From the NCBI RefSeq assembly GCF_030733205.1, contig NZ_JASHJL010000024.1:1-64000 (forward strand): DNA of 64,000 bases, written 5' to 3'. This DNA comes from Mameliella sp. MMSF_3455. Its GTDB lineage: Bacteria; Pseudomonadota; Alphaproteobacteria; Rhodobacterales; Rhodobacteraceae. The notes under the pieces were generated by a model. It did not search any database. It was not told where the DNA came from and saw only the letters and a program-made list of their open reading frames with translations. Below, one piece after another: positions 7,655 through 16,871 of the stretch (its first letter is position 1; every line of letters starts with the position of its first letter). The position numbers were made by a program, and so were the translations under genes.

Positions 7655-8431
7655 TCACCCTGCGACTCGCAGCCCCTCGGTGCCCTTTTTCGCCCAGTCA
7701 TGCACGGCGGCGCCGAATGCCTCGAAGAGCGGGCGCGAGACCGGATCGCTGGCCGCGTTCCATTCCGGGTGCCACTGCACCGACAGGGTAAAGCCCGGCG
7801 CGTCCTTGACATAGATCGCCTCTGGCGTGCCGTCCGGGGCGAAGCCGTCGATCACGATGCGCGACCCGGCGGCCTTGATACCCTGCCCATGCAGCGTGTT
7901 GGTCATCACCTCGGCCGAGCCGAACAACTGGTGGAACGGCCCGCCTTCGGTCAGCGACACCTTGTGGCGCAGGGCGAATTTCTCTTCCAGCGTGCCATCG
8001 GGCGGCATCCGGTGATTCATCCGGCCCGGCAGGTCGCGGATCTCCGGGTAGAGCGAGCCGCCCATCGCCACGTTGACCTCCTGAAAGCCACGGCAGATGC
8101 CGAGGAAGGGCTGGCCGCGCTGCACGCAGGCCCGCACCAGCGGCAGGGTGATCGCATCGCGGTTGCGGTCGGGCTGGCCGTGCGCCTCTGTCCATTCCTC
8201 GCCGTATTCCTCGGGGTGGACGTTGGGCCGCCCGCCGGTCAGCACGAAGCCGTCAAAGGCCTCGAGCAGTTCCTCGACACTGACCAGCCTCGGGTCAGAG
8301 GGGATCACCACCGGCAGGCAGTGCGACACTTCGGAGACCGCCTCGGAGTTCATCGTGCCGCCCGCATGGGTCGGGTACTGATCGTTGATCAGGTACTGGT
8401 TGCCGATGATGCCGACGAGGGGACGCGCCAT
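7655..8431 (-). CDS. Class-I glutamine amidotransferase-like hydrolase (gamma-glutamyl-GABA hydrolase, PuuD type)
   Basis: A 258-residue peptidase C26/class-I GATase protein. The nucleophile is Cys113 in FLGICRGFQEVN and the catalytic His/Glu are in SVQWHPEW near residue 226. It also has the family segments VVIPSD, GFVLTGGRPNVHP and LPGRMNHR. In polyamine breakdown this family releases GABA from gamma-glutamyl-GABA. No other puu gene is beside it, so another gamma-glutamyl substrate is possible. The start at 8431 (MARPLVGIIGN) has AGGAG eight bases upstream; longer in-frame extensions lack one. Confidence 0.8.
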   Translation of the reverse strand: MARPLVGIIGNQYLINDQYPTHAGGTMNSEAVSEVSHCLPVVIPSDPRLVSVEELLEAFDGFVLTGGRPNVHPEEYGEEWTEAHGQPDRNRDAITLPLVRACVQRGQPFLGICRGFQEVNVAMGGSLYPEIRDLPGRMNHRMPPDGTLEEKFALRHKVSLTEGGPFHQLFGSAEVMTNTLHGQGIKAAGSRIVIDGFAPDGTPEAIYVKDAPGFTLSVQWHPEWNAASDPVSRPLFEAFGAAVHDWAKKGTEGLRVAG

Positions 8432-8636
8432 GTGTCTGCTCCTTTTGAACAGACCATATGTAGACCACATGCGCCCGCGCGAAAAGTGTCCCCCCGCACA
8501 GAGCGGCCTGCGGCCGCACACAGGGCGCGCAATTTGCACGAAGCTTGGGCAGGACCATCACACCGGTGGAACCGGACCGCCACGGCCACAGAAGTTCGGG
8601 GCGAGAGCACCCGGCGCGCGCTCGCCCCGGACCGGT

Positions 8637-9062
8637 TCAGATTTCGGCGATCAGGCCAGCGGCCTCGATCCCGGCCTTGCCGGCCTTGGCATCGTTGTCC
8701 GAGGTGTCGCCGGTGACACCGACGGCGCCCAGCGTCCGCCCCTTGGCGTCGCGCACGAGAATGCCGCCCGGAACCGGGACCAGCTGACCACCGAAGGCCG
8801 CGTTGGCCGCCGAGATGAAATAGGCCTGCTGTTCGGCCCGCGCCATCTGGGCAGAGCCCGGCATGCCCAGCATCACCGCGCCATAGGCCTTGCCCTGCGC
8901 GATCTGAAAGCGACCGGGGCTGGCCCCGTCCTCGCGTTCGAAGGCGATCAGGTTGCCGCCCGCATCCAGCACCGCGACGGACAGCGGCTTCATGCCGTCC
9001 TCCTTGCCTGCGTCAAATGTCTTGCGGATGATCGTCCGCGCCCGTCTCAGCGAAATGGCCAT
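8637..9062 (-). CDS. glcG: GlcG/HbpS-family protein
   Basis: A 141-residue protein of the GlcG/HbpS (DUF336) family, with the typical run SVAVLDAGGNLIAFEREDGASPG, the central Ala/Gly-rich helix and GGILVRDAKGRTLGAVGVTGD. Family members form oligomers; some bind haem, and in enteric bacteria glcG lies in the glycolate operon next to malate synthase G. Here it follows glcB by 97 bases on the same strand, so the linkage to malate synthase is kept although the glycolate oxidase genes glcDEF are not in the window. Its biochemical role is not established. Confidence 0.8.
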   Translation of the reverse strand: MAISLRRARTIIRKTFDAGKEDGMKPLSVAVLDAGGNLIAFEREDGASPGRFQIAQGKAYGAVMLGMPGSAQMARAEQQAYFISAANAAFGGQLVPVPGGILVRDAKGRTLGAVGVTGDTSDNDAKAGKAGIEAAGLIAEI

Positions 9063-9159
9063 GACTGTCTTTCCCTGTTCCGCATGAATTTCATTTGTTC
9101 CGGCAAAGGCGCGCCGTGCCCGGGCAAGCCCCCGGCACCACGCGCCCCTTGTCGGCCAG

Positions 9160-11310
9160 TCAGCCCGCCGCCTTCAGTTCCAGCCGCCGCTTGTGCAACA
9201 CCGGCTCGGTATAGCCGGAGGGTTGCACCCGGCCCTCGAAGACCAGATCGCATGCCGCCTGGAAGGCGATCCCGTCAAAGCCCGGCGCCATCTTCTGATA
9301 GGACGGGTCATCGGCGTTCTGGCCGTCCACGACCTCGGCCATGCGCTTCATGATCTCCATGACCTCGTCACGGCTGACAACGCCGTGGTGCAGCCAGTTG
9401 GCGATGTGCTGGGCCGAGATGCGGCAGGTGGCGCGATCTTCCATCAGGCCGACGTCGTTGATGTCGGGCACCTTGGAACAGCCCACCCCGGCGTCGATCC
9501 AGCGCACGACGTAGCCCAGGATCCCCTGCGCGTTGTTCTCGACCTCGCGCCGGATCTGTTCGGGACGCCACTTGCGGAAGGTGGCCAGCGGGATCTCCAG
9601 CACCGCGTCCACATGGGCGCGGCGGCCACCGGCGCGCAGCGCCTTCTGCACGGCAAAGACATCGACCTTGTGGTAATGCAGCGCGTGCAGCGTGGCGGCG
9701 GTGGGCGAAGGCACCCAGGCGCAGTTGGCACCCGCCTTGGGGTGTTCGATCTTGGCCTCCAGCATGGCGGCCATCTTGTCGGGCATGGCCCACATGCCCT
9801 TGCCGATCTGGGCCTTGCCGGACAGGCCGCATTCCAGCCCGATATCCACGTTGCGCGCCTCGTAGGCGCCGATCCAGCCCTTGCGCTTGATGAAATCCTT
9901 GCGGCTGAAGGGCCCCGCCTCCATCGAGGTGTGGATCTCGTCGCCGGTACGGTCGAGGAATCCGGTGTTGATGAAGGCGACCCGGTGCTTTGCCGCCCGG
10001 ATGCATTCCTTGAGATTGACCGAGGTGCGGCGCTCCTCGTCCATGATGCCCAGCTTGACAGTATACTGCGGCAGGTTCAGCGCCTTTTCGACAAAGGTGA
10101 AGACCTCGTCGGCGAATGCCACTTCTTCCGGCCCGTGCATCTTGGGCTTCACGACATAGACCGACCCGGTGTGCGAATTGCGCAGGCCCCCTTCGGTGCG
10201 TTGCAGATCGTGGCGCGCGATCAGCACGGTCACCATCGCGTCCATCAGCCCTTCGAAGATCTCGGACCCGTCGCGCAAGAGGATTGCCGGGTTGGTCATC
10301 AGGTGGCCGACGTTGCGCACCAGCATCAGGGCGCGGCCCTTTACGGTGAAGGGGGCGCCGTCCGCACCAAGGAACTCGTGGTCCGGGATCAGCTTGCGGG
10401 TGACGGTCTTGCCGCCCTTCTCGAAGGTCTCGGACAGGGTGCCCTGCATCAGGCCCAGCCAGTTGGCATAGGCCAGGGTCTTGTCCTCGCCATCGACGCA
10501 GGCAACGGAATCCTCGCAGTCCATGATCGCCGAAACGGCGGACTCCAGACGCACATCCGCCAGCCCCGCCTGGTCGCGGGCGCCGATGAAATGGGTGCGG
10601 TCAAAGACCAGTTCGACGTGCAACCCGTTGTTGCACAGCAGGACCGCCTCGGGCGCCTTGGGGTGGCCGCGGTAGCCGCGGAATTTCGACGGGTCGATCA
10701 GCGGCTGATCGTCGACCAGCAGCGCGCCGTTCTGGACGTGATAGCGGCGGGCGTCGGCATGGCTGACGCCCTCGATCGGAAAGGCCTCGTCCAGGAAGAC
10801 GCGGGCGCGGGCGATCACCCGGGCACCACGGCCGTTCTCATACCCGCCCTTCGGCGGCAGCGAGCCCATCGCATCGGTGCCGTAGAGCCCGTCATAAAGG
10901 CTGCCCCAGCGGGCATTGGCGGCATTGAGCGCGTAGCGGGCATTGGTGATCGGCACCACCAGCTGCGGGCCGGGCACGGTGGCGATCTCGGGGTCGGTAT
11001 TTGCGGTCTCGATCTCGAAATCATCACCCTCGGGCAGCAGGTAGCCGATCTCGGTCAGGAAGGCCTTGTAGGCCTCGTGGTCATGCGGCTGGTTGGCGCG
11101 CGCCTTGTGCCAGTCGTCGATCTGCTTCTGGATCGCCTCGCGCTTGTCCAGCAGGGCGCGGTTGCGCGGGCCGAAGTCATGCGCCATCTCTGACAGCGCC
11201 TGCCAGAACCCCTCGGCCCCGATGCCCGTGCCCGGCAGGGCCTGCTCTTCGATGAAGCTGGCCAGTCGTTCATCGACTTTCAGCCCGGCGCGTTCCACTC
11301 GGTCGACCAT
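9160..11310 (-). CDS. glcB: Malate synthase G
   Basis: A 716-residue protein, the usual length of the monomeric G isoform (about 720). It condenses glyoxylate with acetyl-CoA to malate in the cytoplasm. It has characteristic segments [34 protein letters not shown] and the C-terminal [16 protein letters not shown]. The start at 11310 ([14 protein letters not shown]) has GAGAGG just upstream; an open extension to 11394 runs into the promoter. The following glcG suggests an operon. With no isocitrate lyase in view, the glyoxylate source is probably glycolate, purines or the ethylmalonyl-CoA pathway used in this order (inference). Confidence 0.95.
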   Translation of the reverse strand: MVDRVERAGLKVDERLASFIEEQALPGTGIGAEGFWQALSEMAHDFGPRNRALLDKREAIQKQIDDWHKARANQPHDHEAYKAFLTEIGYLLPEGDDFEIETANTDPEIATVPGPQLVVPITNARYALNAANARWGSLYDGLYGTDAMGSLPPKGGYENGRGARVIARARVFLDEAFPIEGVSHADARRYHVQNGALLVDDQPLIDPSKFRGYRGHPKAPEAVLLCNNGLHVELVFDRTHFIGARDQAGLADVRLESAVSAIMDCEDSVACVDGEDKTLAYANWLGLMQGTLSETFEKGGKTVTRKLIPDHEFLGADGAPFTVKGRALMLVRNVGHLMTNPAILLRDGSEIFEGLMDAMVTVLIARHDLQRTEGGLRNSHTGSVYVVKPKMHGPEEVAFADEVFTFVEKALNLPQYTVKLGIMDEERRTSVNLKECIRAAKHRVAFINTGFLDRTGDEIHTSMEAGPFSRKDFIKRKGWIGAYEARNVDIGLECGLSGKAQIGKGMWAMPDKMAAMLEAKIEHPKAGANCAWVPSPTAATLHALHYHKVDVFAVQKALRAGGRRAHVDAVLEIPLATFRKWRPEQIRREVENNAQGILGYVVRWIDAGVGCSKVPDINDVGLMEDRATCRISAQHIANWLHHGVVSRDEVMEIMKRMAEVVDGQNADDPSYQKMAPGFDGIAFQAACDLVFEGRVQPSGYTEPVLHKRRLELKAAG

Positions 11311-11465
11311 AGTATACCTCTCTTGGTGTTTGGCGGCGAGCCTAGCATCTTGTTTCCGATAGGCAACAAGCGACGCTATAAGGATTTCTGTCAACGGCCA
11401 GAAGCAGTTTCAATTGCCCTTTGAAACCGGCATCGGTTCAGAACGTACCAGAGGGAGTTTCAAAG
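11311..11465. promoter_or_regulatory. Divergent regulatory region between glcB and the CAT-like gene, with two dyads
   Basis: Two separate inverted repeats are seen. CTTGTT (11349-11354)/AACAAG (11365-11370), spacer 10, is nearer glcB. GTTTCAA (11407-11413)/TTGAAAC (11421-11427), spacer 7, is nearer the plus-strand gene, with a further GTTTCAA copy just before that gene's start at about 11457. They differ, which suggests two regulators. A GGGAG ribosome site precedes the ATG at 11466. Confidence 0.5.
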
Positions 11466-12095
11466 ATGGCCGAACACCCCGTCGACCTCGATACCTGGCC
11501 GCGCACGGCGCAATTCAAATGGTTCCGCGGTTTCAAAAAGCCGCATTACGCGGTGACCGTGCGGATGGACGCAACGCATCTGATGAAGCAGCGAAAACCG
11601 GCGGGACACTCTCTGTTCCGCGCCAGCCTGCATGCGATCGGCTGCGGCCTGCACGGCGTGCCGGAACTCAACATGCGGTTCCGCGGCGACAGCGTGGTCC
11701 GGCACGACAGGGTGATGCTGTCGACCCCGGTGCCGCGCCCGGATGGCGGGTTCAACTTTTCCTATGTGCCCTTCGACCCCGACTTTGCGCGTTTCGACGC
11801 GGGCGCCAAGGCGGCCATCGAAGAGGCCCGCAATCGCGCGACGCTGGCCGGCAATGCCGAGGGGATGGACGGCGTGGCCTACATGTCCTGCCTGCCCTGG
11901 CTGGATTTCACCGCGCTGGACAATGCCATGCCCCATGCGGACGACTGCATCCCCCGGGTGGCCTGGGGCAAGATCGTGCCCGAGGGCAACGGCTGGCGCA
12001 TGGCGATGGGCATCCAGGTGCATCACGCGCTGGTCGATGGCGAACACCTGGGCGGGTTCTTTGAAGGCGTGCAAACGGCGCTGGATGCCGGATGA
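11466..12095 (+). CDS. Chloramphenicol acetyltransferase-like protein (type A CAT fold)
   Basis: A 209-residue protein matching type A CAT in length and motif order. The catalytic signature HHALVDGEH is at 186-194, preceded by the trimer-interface and substrate segments RFRGDSVVRHDRV, FNFSYVPFDPDFARF and YMSCLPWLDFTALDN. CAT transfers acetyl from acetyl-CoA to a hydroxyl. Chromosomal homologues in bacteria without drug exposure often have unknown natural acceptors, so resistance is possible but not shown. It stands alone, divergent from glcB, with its own dyad upstream. Base composition matches its neighbours, so there is no sign of recent transfer. Confidence 0.8.
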   Translation: MAEHPVDLDTWPRTAQFKWFRGFKKPHYAVTVRMDATHLMKQRKPAGHSLFRASLHAIGCGLHGVPELNMRFRGDSVVRHDRVMLSTPVPRPDGGFNFSYVPFDPDFARFDAGAKAAIEEARNRATLAGNAEGMDGVAYMSCLPWLDFTALDNAMPHADDCIPRVAWGKIVPEGNGWRMAMGIQVHHALVDGEHLGGFFEGVQTALDAG

Positions 12096-12136
12096 GGCGG
12101 CGGAACGGGTGATCCCGGGACGGGACGGCCCGTTGA

Positions 12137-13954
12137 TCAGGCCGCCTCCTCCTCGCTGGCCTGCTGGCGCGCCCAGAGCGCGGCATAGCGCCCGCCCTGC
12201 GCCAGAAGCGCGTCATGCGTCCCCTGTTCGACCACCTCGCCCTCTTGCAGGACAACGATCCGGTCGGCATCGGCAATGGTGGACAGGCGGTGCGCAATTG
12301 TGATGACCGTGCGCCCCTCGCCCGCGCGGCGCAGGGCATCCTGAATACTGGCTTCGGTTTCCGTGTCCAGCGCGCTGGTCGCCTCGTCCAGCAGCAGGAT
12401 CGGCGGATCCTTGAGCAGGGTGCGCGCAATGCCCACCCGCTGTTTCTCGCCACCCGAGAGCTTCAGCCCGCGTTCGCCGACCTGGGTGTCATAGCCCTCG
12501 GGCAGGCTCTCGATAAAGCTGTGGATCTGCGCGGCTTTCGCGGCCTCCACGATCTCGACGTCGCTGGCGCCGTCACGGCCATAGGCAATGTTGTACCGGA
12601 TCGTGTCGTTGAACAGCACCGTGTCCTGCGGCACCACGCCGATGGCCGCATGCAGGCTGTCCTGGGTCACGTCGCGCAGATCCTGCCCGTCGATGCACAC
12701 CGCGCCGCCGTCCACGTCATAGAACCGGAACAAGAGCCGCCCGATCGTCGACTTGCCAGAGCCCGAGGGCCCGACCAGCGCCACATTCTCGCCCGCGCCC
12801 ACGGCCACGTCGATGCCCTTTAGGATCGGGCGCGTCGGATCATAGCCGAAGCGCACCCCGTCAAATTCCACCACCCCGCCCGAGACCGCAAGTTCCGGCG
12901 CGCCGGGCTTGTCGGACACCTCGCGCGGCTGTTCCAGCAGGTCGAACATCTCTCCCATGTCCACCAGCGCCTGTCGGATCTCGCGGTAGACCGTGCCGAG
13001 AAAGTTCAGCGGCATGGTGATCTGGATCATGTAGGCATTGACCATGACGAAATCGCCCACGGTCAGCGCACCGTTCTGCACCCCCACGGCGGCCATGACC
13101 ATCACGGCGACAAGGCCGGAGGTGATGATCAGCGACTGCCCCACGTTCAGCATCGCCAGCGAGGTCGCCGTCTTGATCGCCGCCTGCTCATAGCCCTGCA
13201 TGGCGCGATCGTAGCGGGCCGCCTCGCGCTCTTCGGCGCCGAAGTACTTGACGGTTTCAAAGTTCAGCAGGCTGTCGATCGCCTTCTGGTTGGCGTCGGT
13301 GTCCTGCTTGTTCATCTCGCGCCGCAGCTTCACCCGCCACTCGGTCACCTTGAAGGTGAAGGCGACGTACAGCGCGACGACCCCGACCACGACGGCAAGA
13401 TACCAGACATCGAACAGGAAAAAGAGCACCCCGGCCACCAGCAGCAGTTCCAGCATCAAGGGCCCGATGGAGAACAGCAGGAAGCGCAGCAGGAACTCCA
13501 CCCCCTTCACGCCGCGCTCGATGATGCGGCTCAGCCCGCCGGTCTTGCGGGTGATGTGATAACGCATCGAGAGGCGGTGGATATGGGTGAAGGTCTCCAG
13601 CGCCAGCCGCCGCAAGGCGCGCTGGCCCACCTTGGCAAAGACCGCGTCTCGCAACTGCTGGAACCCGACGGTCATCAGGCGCGCCATGCCATAGGCCAGC
13701 GTCAGGCCGACCGCCCCCAGCATCAGGTCCGAAACCTCGCCCGAGAGGGTGTCGACCGCCTGTTTGTACAGGATGGGGGTGGCCACGGCGATCAGCTTGG
13801 CCAGGATCAGGAACCCCAGCGCGATCACCACCCGGCGCTTGGCCCATGTCTGCCCCTCGGGCCAGAGATAGGGGCCGACGCGGCGGATCGTACGCCAGCC
13901 GGACCGGCGTTCGTCGCGGGCGATCTGGGCGTCGGTGGAACTGTCGGGGGGCAT
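12137..13954 (-). CDS. ABC exporter, fused membrane and ATPase domains, Atm1/HMT type
   Basis: A 605-residue half-transporter. About six membrane helices span residues 40-330. The nucleotide-binding domain follows with Walker A GPSGSGKST (about 394), signature LSGGEKQR (about 497) and Walker B ILLLDEATSALD (about 518). The N-terminus (WRTIRRVGPYLWPEG) and the glutathione-site region resemble bacterial and mitochondrial Atm1 proteins, which export glutathione persulfide or metal-glutathione adducts. It works as a homodimer in the inner membrane. No iron-sulfur assembly genes are adjacent, so the link to iron-sulfur or metal homeostasis rests on family knowledge. Confidence 0.88.
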   Translation of the reverse strand: MPPDSSTDAQIARDERRSGWRTIRRVGPYLWPEGQTWAKRRVVIALGFLILAKLIAVATPILYKQAVDTLSGEVSDLMLGAVGLTLAYGMARLMTVGFQQLRDAVFAKVGQRALRRLALETFTHIHRLSMRYHITRKTGGLSRIIERGVKGVEFLLRFLLFSIGPLMLELLLVAGVLFFLFDVWYLAVVVGVVALYVAFTFKVTEWRVKLRREMNKQDTDANQKAIDSLLNFETVKYFGAEEREAARYDRAMQGYEQAAIKTATSLAMLNVGQSLIITSGLVAVMVMAAVGVQNGALTVGDFVMVNAYMIQITMPLNFLGTVYREIRQALVDMGEMFDLLEQPREVSDKPGAPELAVSGGVVEFDGVRFGYDPTRPILKGIDVAVGAGENVALVGPSGSGKSTIGRLLFRFYDVDGGAVCIDGQDLRDVTQDSLHAAIGVVPQDTVLFNDTIRYNIAYGRDGASDVEIVEAAKAAQIHSFIESLPEGYDTQVGERGLKLSGGEKQRVGIARTLLKDPPILLLDEATSALDTETEASIQDALRRAGEGRTVITIAHRLSTIADADRIVVLQEGEVVEQGTHDALLAQGGRYAALWARQQASEEEAA

Positions 13955-14092
13955 GAAAGGCTTTCCTGTTTGGCCCTATCACCTAGGCCGCGGCGCCCGG
14001 TTCTGCAAGCGGTGCCCACGCTTGCGGTGTCTCGTGCAGCCACCCAGTTCCACCCGCCGAACGGCCCGACCCGGAACAGGATCGCGACTTCC

Positions 14093-14165
14093 GGCTTCTT
14101 CTCTCGGAAAATACTCCGGGGGTGAAGGCCGCAGGCCGAGGGGGCAGCGCCCCCTGCCCGCCCCG
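14093..14165 (+). repeat. GC-rich double-hairpin repeat, copy A
   Basis: The unit runs GGCTTCTTCTC, then ATACTCCGGGGG, then a small hairpin GGCC-gca-GGCC, then AGGGGGC (14139-14145)-AGC-GCCCCCT (14149-14155). The same unit recurs at 26911-26982, 27869-27941 (minus) and 61744-61820. This copy lies between the Atm1-type exporter start and the LysM gene stop, antisense to both. The strong GC hairpin looks terminator-like but is not followed by a T-run on the plus strand. Confidence 0.8.
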
Positions 14166-14190
14166 TCACGCGCGCGGCGCTGCATTCGCG

Positions 14191-16191
14191 TCAGTCGGTC
14201 ACCGTCTGCGGCAGGTCGAAGATCTGGCCGGGATAAATCAGGTCGGGATCGCGGATGCGGTCGCGGTTGGCCTCGTAGATGCGGACGTACTGCATCCCGT
14301 CGCCGTAGCGCTGGCGCGAGATGCCCCAGAGCGTGTTGCCCGGCTGGATCGTCACGCTGCGCACCGGCCCGGTCCCCTTCGAAACCACCCCTTCCAGCAC
14401 CGTGGTGCTTTCGCGCAGGAAGGGGCTTTCGACGCGGGCGATGACCTGGCCTCGCTCGTTGATCTGGTCGACGCGCAGGACGTAGGTGCCCTGGTCGACC
14501 TGCGGCAGTTGCACCCGCCAGCGGCCATCCTCGCGGATGCGCGAGGTGGTGACCGGGGTGTTGTCCAGGTAGATCCGCACAAAGGACGCCGTCTTGCCCC
14601 GGCCCGAGAGCAAGACGTCGCCCTCGTCGTCATAGCTGATCGAGTCGAGCGCCACGTCGCCCGGTGCGATCGGCGCGGTCGACAGCGCCTCGATCCCGCG
14701 CGGCGAGGACAGCAGGACGGCGGGCGGCGGCGCAGTCGGGGGCGCGTCGCCCGCGTCCGGTTCGGCCCGCGCGGTGATCGCCGGGTCGTCCCCGCTACGC
14801 GGCACGGCGGTCCCGGCGACGGGCGCCGCGCCTTCGGGGCTGGCCGGGTCGCGCACACGGGCGCTTGGAACGGTCGGGTCCTGGCTGTCCACCGGAGCCT
14901 GCGAGCTCGGCAGGCCGCCGGGACGCGGCGGGGCGCCGGCGATGGCAGGCTGCGGGTCGGTCCCAGGCAGAGGGCCGCGCTGGGGGGCGCCGTTCCACTT
15001 TGGAGCGCCCAGCGGATCGGGACCGGTGCCAACCTCGGGCTGCGGATCGACACGGGCCAGTTGATCGCCCGGCGCGGGCGGCACGCCCTCCGGATCTACG
15101 GAGCCGGCATCGGGGTCTGCGGTGGCCAGCGGCACATCACCCGCCGGTGCGTCCGCATCCGGTTCCCGTTCAAGGATCGGGCCTGTCGCCGCGGGCGTTT
15201 TCGGCTGGCGTTCCGGTGTCAGGTCGGCGGCGGCCACCTGGCGCGGCGCGACGATGACCTCGCCCTCGGACAGGACGACGCGCTCCTTGGCGGTCTGGCG
15301 CAGTGTGATGACCGCGCCTTCGTCCGGCGGCAGGTTGAGGAAGGTGGTGAATTTGCCGTCGCCGCCGATCTTGAGCTCTTCGACCGGCTCGCCGTTCACG
15401 ATCACCTCGAGCAGGGCGCCCGGCTCTCCGCCGCCCGCGATCAACGAGAAACCGTCGGTTTCGGCACGCACAACGTCAAAGTTGGGGCGGATCACCGCCT
15501 CGTCCCCGTCCAGCAACAGTTCCTGAACCGGGGCCGCGTCGGGATCGAAGAGCGGCAAGAGCGCGCCCGCCACCTCCGGTGCCTCGGGGTCGGGCCCCTC
15601 GGCTTCGGGCCTGTCCGGATCGGGAGCCTCTGCCACCGGGGCGGCTGCGGCAATGGTTTCGTCGGGGGGATCGCCCGGGGCCGGGCCGGGCACGGTCTGA
15701 TCCGGCTCGGGTCCATCGGGGTCGACGGCGGCGATCGAAACACCCGGCGCCGCGGCCTCTGCTCCTTCCGCCGGGGTCGGGGCCGGTGGGTCCGGCGCCT
15801 CTGCGGGGGCTGGGGCATCGGCGGTCTCCAGCGGCGGCGTGACAGGATCGGTCGCCTCCGCCGGGTCTGCCGGGTCCGGGCCATCCAAGGTCTCGACCGG
15901 ACGGGTGGCGGGATCGGGCTTGTCCACCGAGGCCGTGGGCGCGGGCACCGGATCGTCGCTTTTCACCGGATCTGCGGCGGGCCTGGCAACGGTCGAGGCG
16001 GCGAGCGGCGTGTCTGGTCCATCGAAATTGGGGACCGGCGGCGCATCCGGCGCGGCGACCACGGGATCGGGCGCCGGCCCATCGGGAATGCCGCCCCAGG
16101 GCGGGTCGATCATGCCGGTGGCGACCATGACAGAGATGGCTCCGGCGGTGCCGGCGCTTGCGAGGGCCAAGTAGAATGCGATCTTGCTCAT
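14191..16191 (-). CDS. LysM-domain envelope protein with long Pro/Ala/Asp-rich linker
   Basis: A 666-residue protein. A single N-terminal membrane segment (AFYLALASAGTAGAISVMVA, residues 5-24) acts as anchor. About 200 residues of low-complexity P/A/D/E sequence follow. An Ig-like or repeat-folded middle has two GGxPGALLEVIVNG / SGRGKTASFVRIYLDN modules, near residues 240-300 and 500-570. A C-terminal LysM (TIQPGNTLWGISRQRYGDGMQYVRIYEAN, about 612-660) should bind peptidoglycan. The layout places the LysM in the periplasm at the end of a long tether. It matches the Rhodobacterales LysM-protein family of unknown role. Single gene, divergent from the LOG gene. Confidence 0.85.
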   Translation of the reverse strand: MSKIAFYLALASAGTAGAISVMVATGMIDPPWGGIPDGPAPDPVVAAPDAPPVPNFDGPDTPLAASTVARPAADPVKSDDPVPAPTASVDKPDPATRPVETLDGPDPADPAEATDPVTPPLETADAPAPAEAPDPPAPTPAEGAEAAAPGVSIAAVDPDGPEPDQTVPGPAPGDPPDETIAAAAPVAEAPDPDRPEAEGPDPEAPEVAGALLPLFDPDAAPVQELLLDGDEAVIRPNFDVVRAETDGFSLIAGGGEPGALLEVIVNGEPVEELKIGGDGKFTTFLNLPPDEGAVITLRQTAKERVVLSEGEVIVAPRQVAAADLTPERQPKTPAATGPILEREPDADAPAGDVPLATADPDAGSVDPEGVPPAPGDQLARVDPQPEVGTGPDPLGAPKWNGAPQRGPLPGTDPQPAIAGAPPRPGGLPSSQAPVDSQDPTVPSARVRDPASPEGAAPVAGTAVPRSGDDPAITARAEPDAGDAPPTAPPPAVLLSSPRGIEALSTAPIAPGDVALDSISYDDEGDVLLSGRGKTASFVRIYLDNTPVTTSRIREDGRWRVQLPQVDQGTYVLRVDQINERGQVIARVESPFLRESTTVLEGVVSKGTGPVRSVTIQPGNTLWGISRQRYGDGMQYVRIYEANRDRIRDPDLIYPGQIFDLPQTVTD

Positions 16192-16319
16192 GGCAGCCTT
16201 CCGAATGTCAGCGCCTGCGGCCTCGGTCCCTCAGCGGAGCCACAGGACGGTTGAGCGTTTATAAACCACAGGCTACGAAGCGTCAAAAGTCGTTTTTTCT
16301 GCAAGCCTTGGAGCCTGAA

Positions 16320-16871
16320 ATGCCCACAATGTCCATCTGCGTCTACTGCGGCTCCCGCAAGGGGGGAAATCCCGACTATGCGGACGAGGCCACCGCATTG
16401 GGAGAGGCGCTGGCGCACGAAGGCTGGCGTCTGGTCTACGGCGCGGGCGACGTGGGACTGATGGGGCTGATCGCGCGCGCAACGCAGGCCGCCGGCGGAG
16501 AGACCTTCGGCGTGATCCCAACCCACCTGATGCAACTGGAGGTCGGCAAGACCGATCTCACCAGTTTCGTCGTCACCGAGACCATGCACGAGCGCAAGAA
16601 GGTCATGCTGATGAACGCCGACGCGGTGGTGGTCATGCCCGGCGGCGCCGGGTCGCTGGACGAGTTCTTCGAGGTGCTGACCTGGCGCCAGCTGGGACTG
16701 CATGCGAAGCCCATCATCCTGCTGGACGTGGCCGGCTACTGGGCGCCGCTGAAGGCGTTGATGCAGCATGTCGTTGACACCGGCTTTGCCGATCCCACGC
16801 TGCTGGAATTCGTTCAGAGCGGCGGTTCGGCCGAGGAGGTCATGACGCTCTTGCGGCGCGCCCTGTCCTGA
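16320..16871 (+). CDS. LOG-family nucleotide phosphoribohydrolase-like protein (TIGR00730)
   Basis: A 183-residue Rossmann-fold protein with the LOG signature PGGAGSLDE at 107-115 (consensus PGGxGTxxE, with Ser for Thr) and the MHERKKVM segment at 89-96. Family members remove ribose 5-phosphate from cytokinin-type or purine nucleotides (YgdH/PpnN, LOG). The bacterial substrate is usually a nucleoside monophosphate. The start at 16320 (MPTMSICVYCGS) has GGAG eight bases upstream; the frame opens earlier only over the LysM gene's start. Its last 58 bases overlap the end of the convergent rarD gene. Confidence 0.85.
   Translation: MPTMSICVYCGSRKGGNPDYADEATALGEALAHEGWRLVYGAGDVGLMGLIARATQAAGGETFGVIPTHLMQLEVGKTDLTSFVVTETMHERKKVMLMNADAVVVMPGGAGSLDEFFEVLTWRQLGLHAKPIILLDVAGYWAPLKALMQHVVDTGFADPTLLEFVQSGGSAEEVMTLLRRALS

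Noticed and set aside
9193-11193. Plus-strand open frame of 666 codons
   Set aside because: Antisense shadow of glcB with low-complexity His/Gly-rich text, an effect of GC-rich codon bias.
14122-16254. Plus-strand open frame of 710 codons
   Set aside because: Antisense shadow of the LysM protein; Arg/Gly-rich with no motif.
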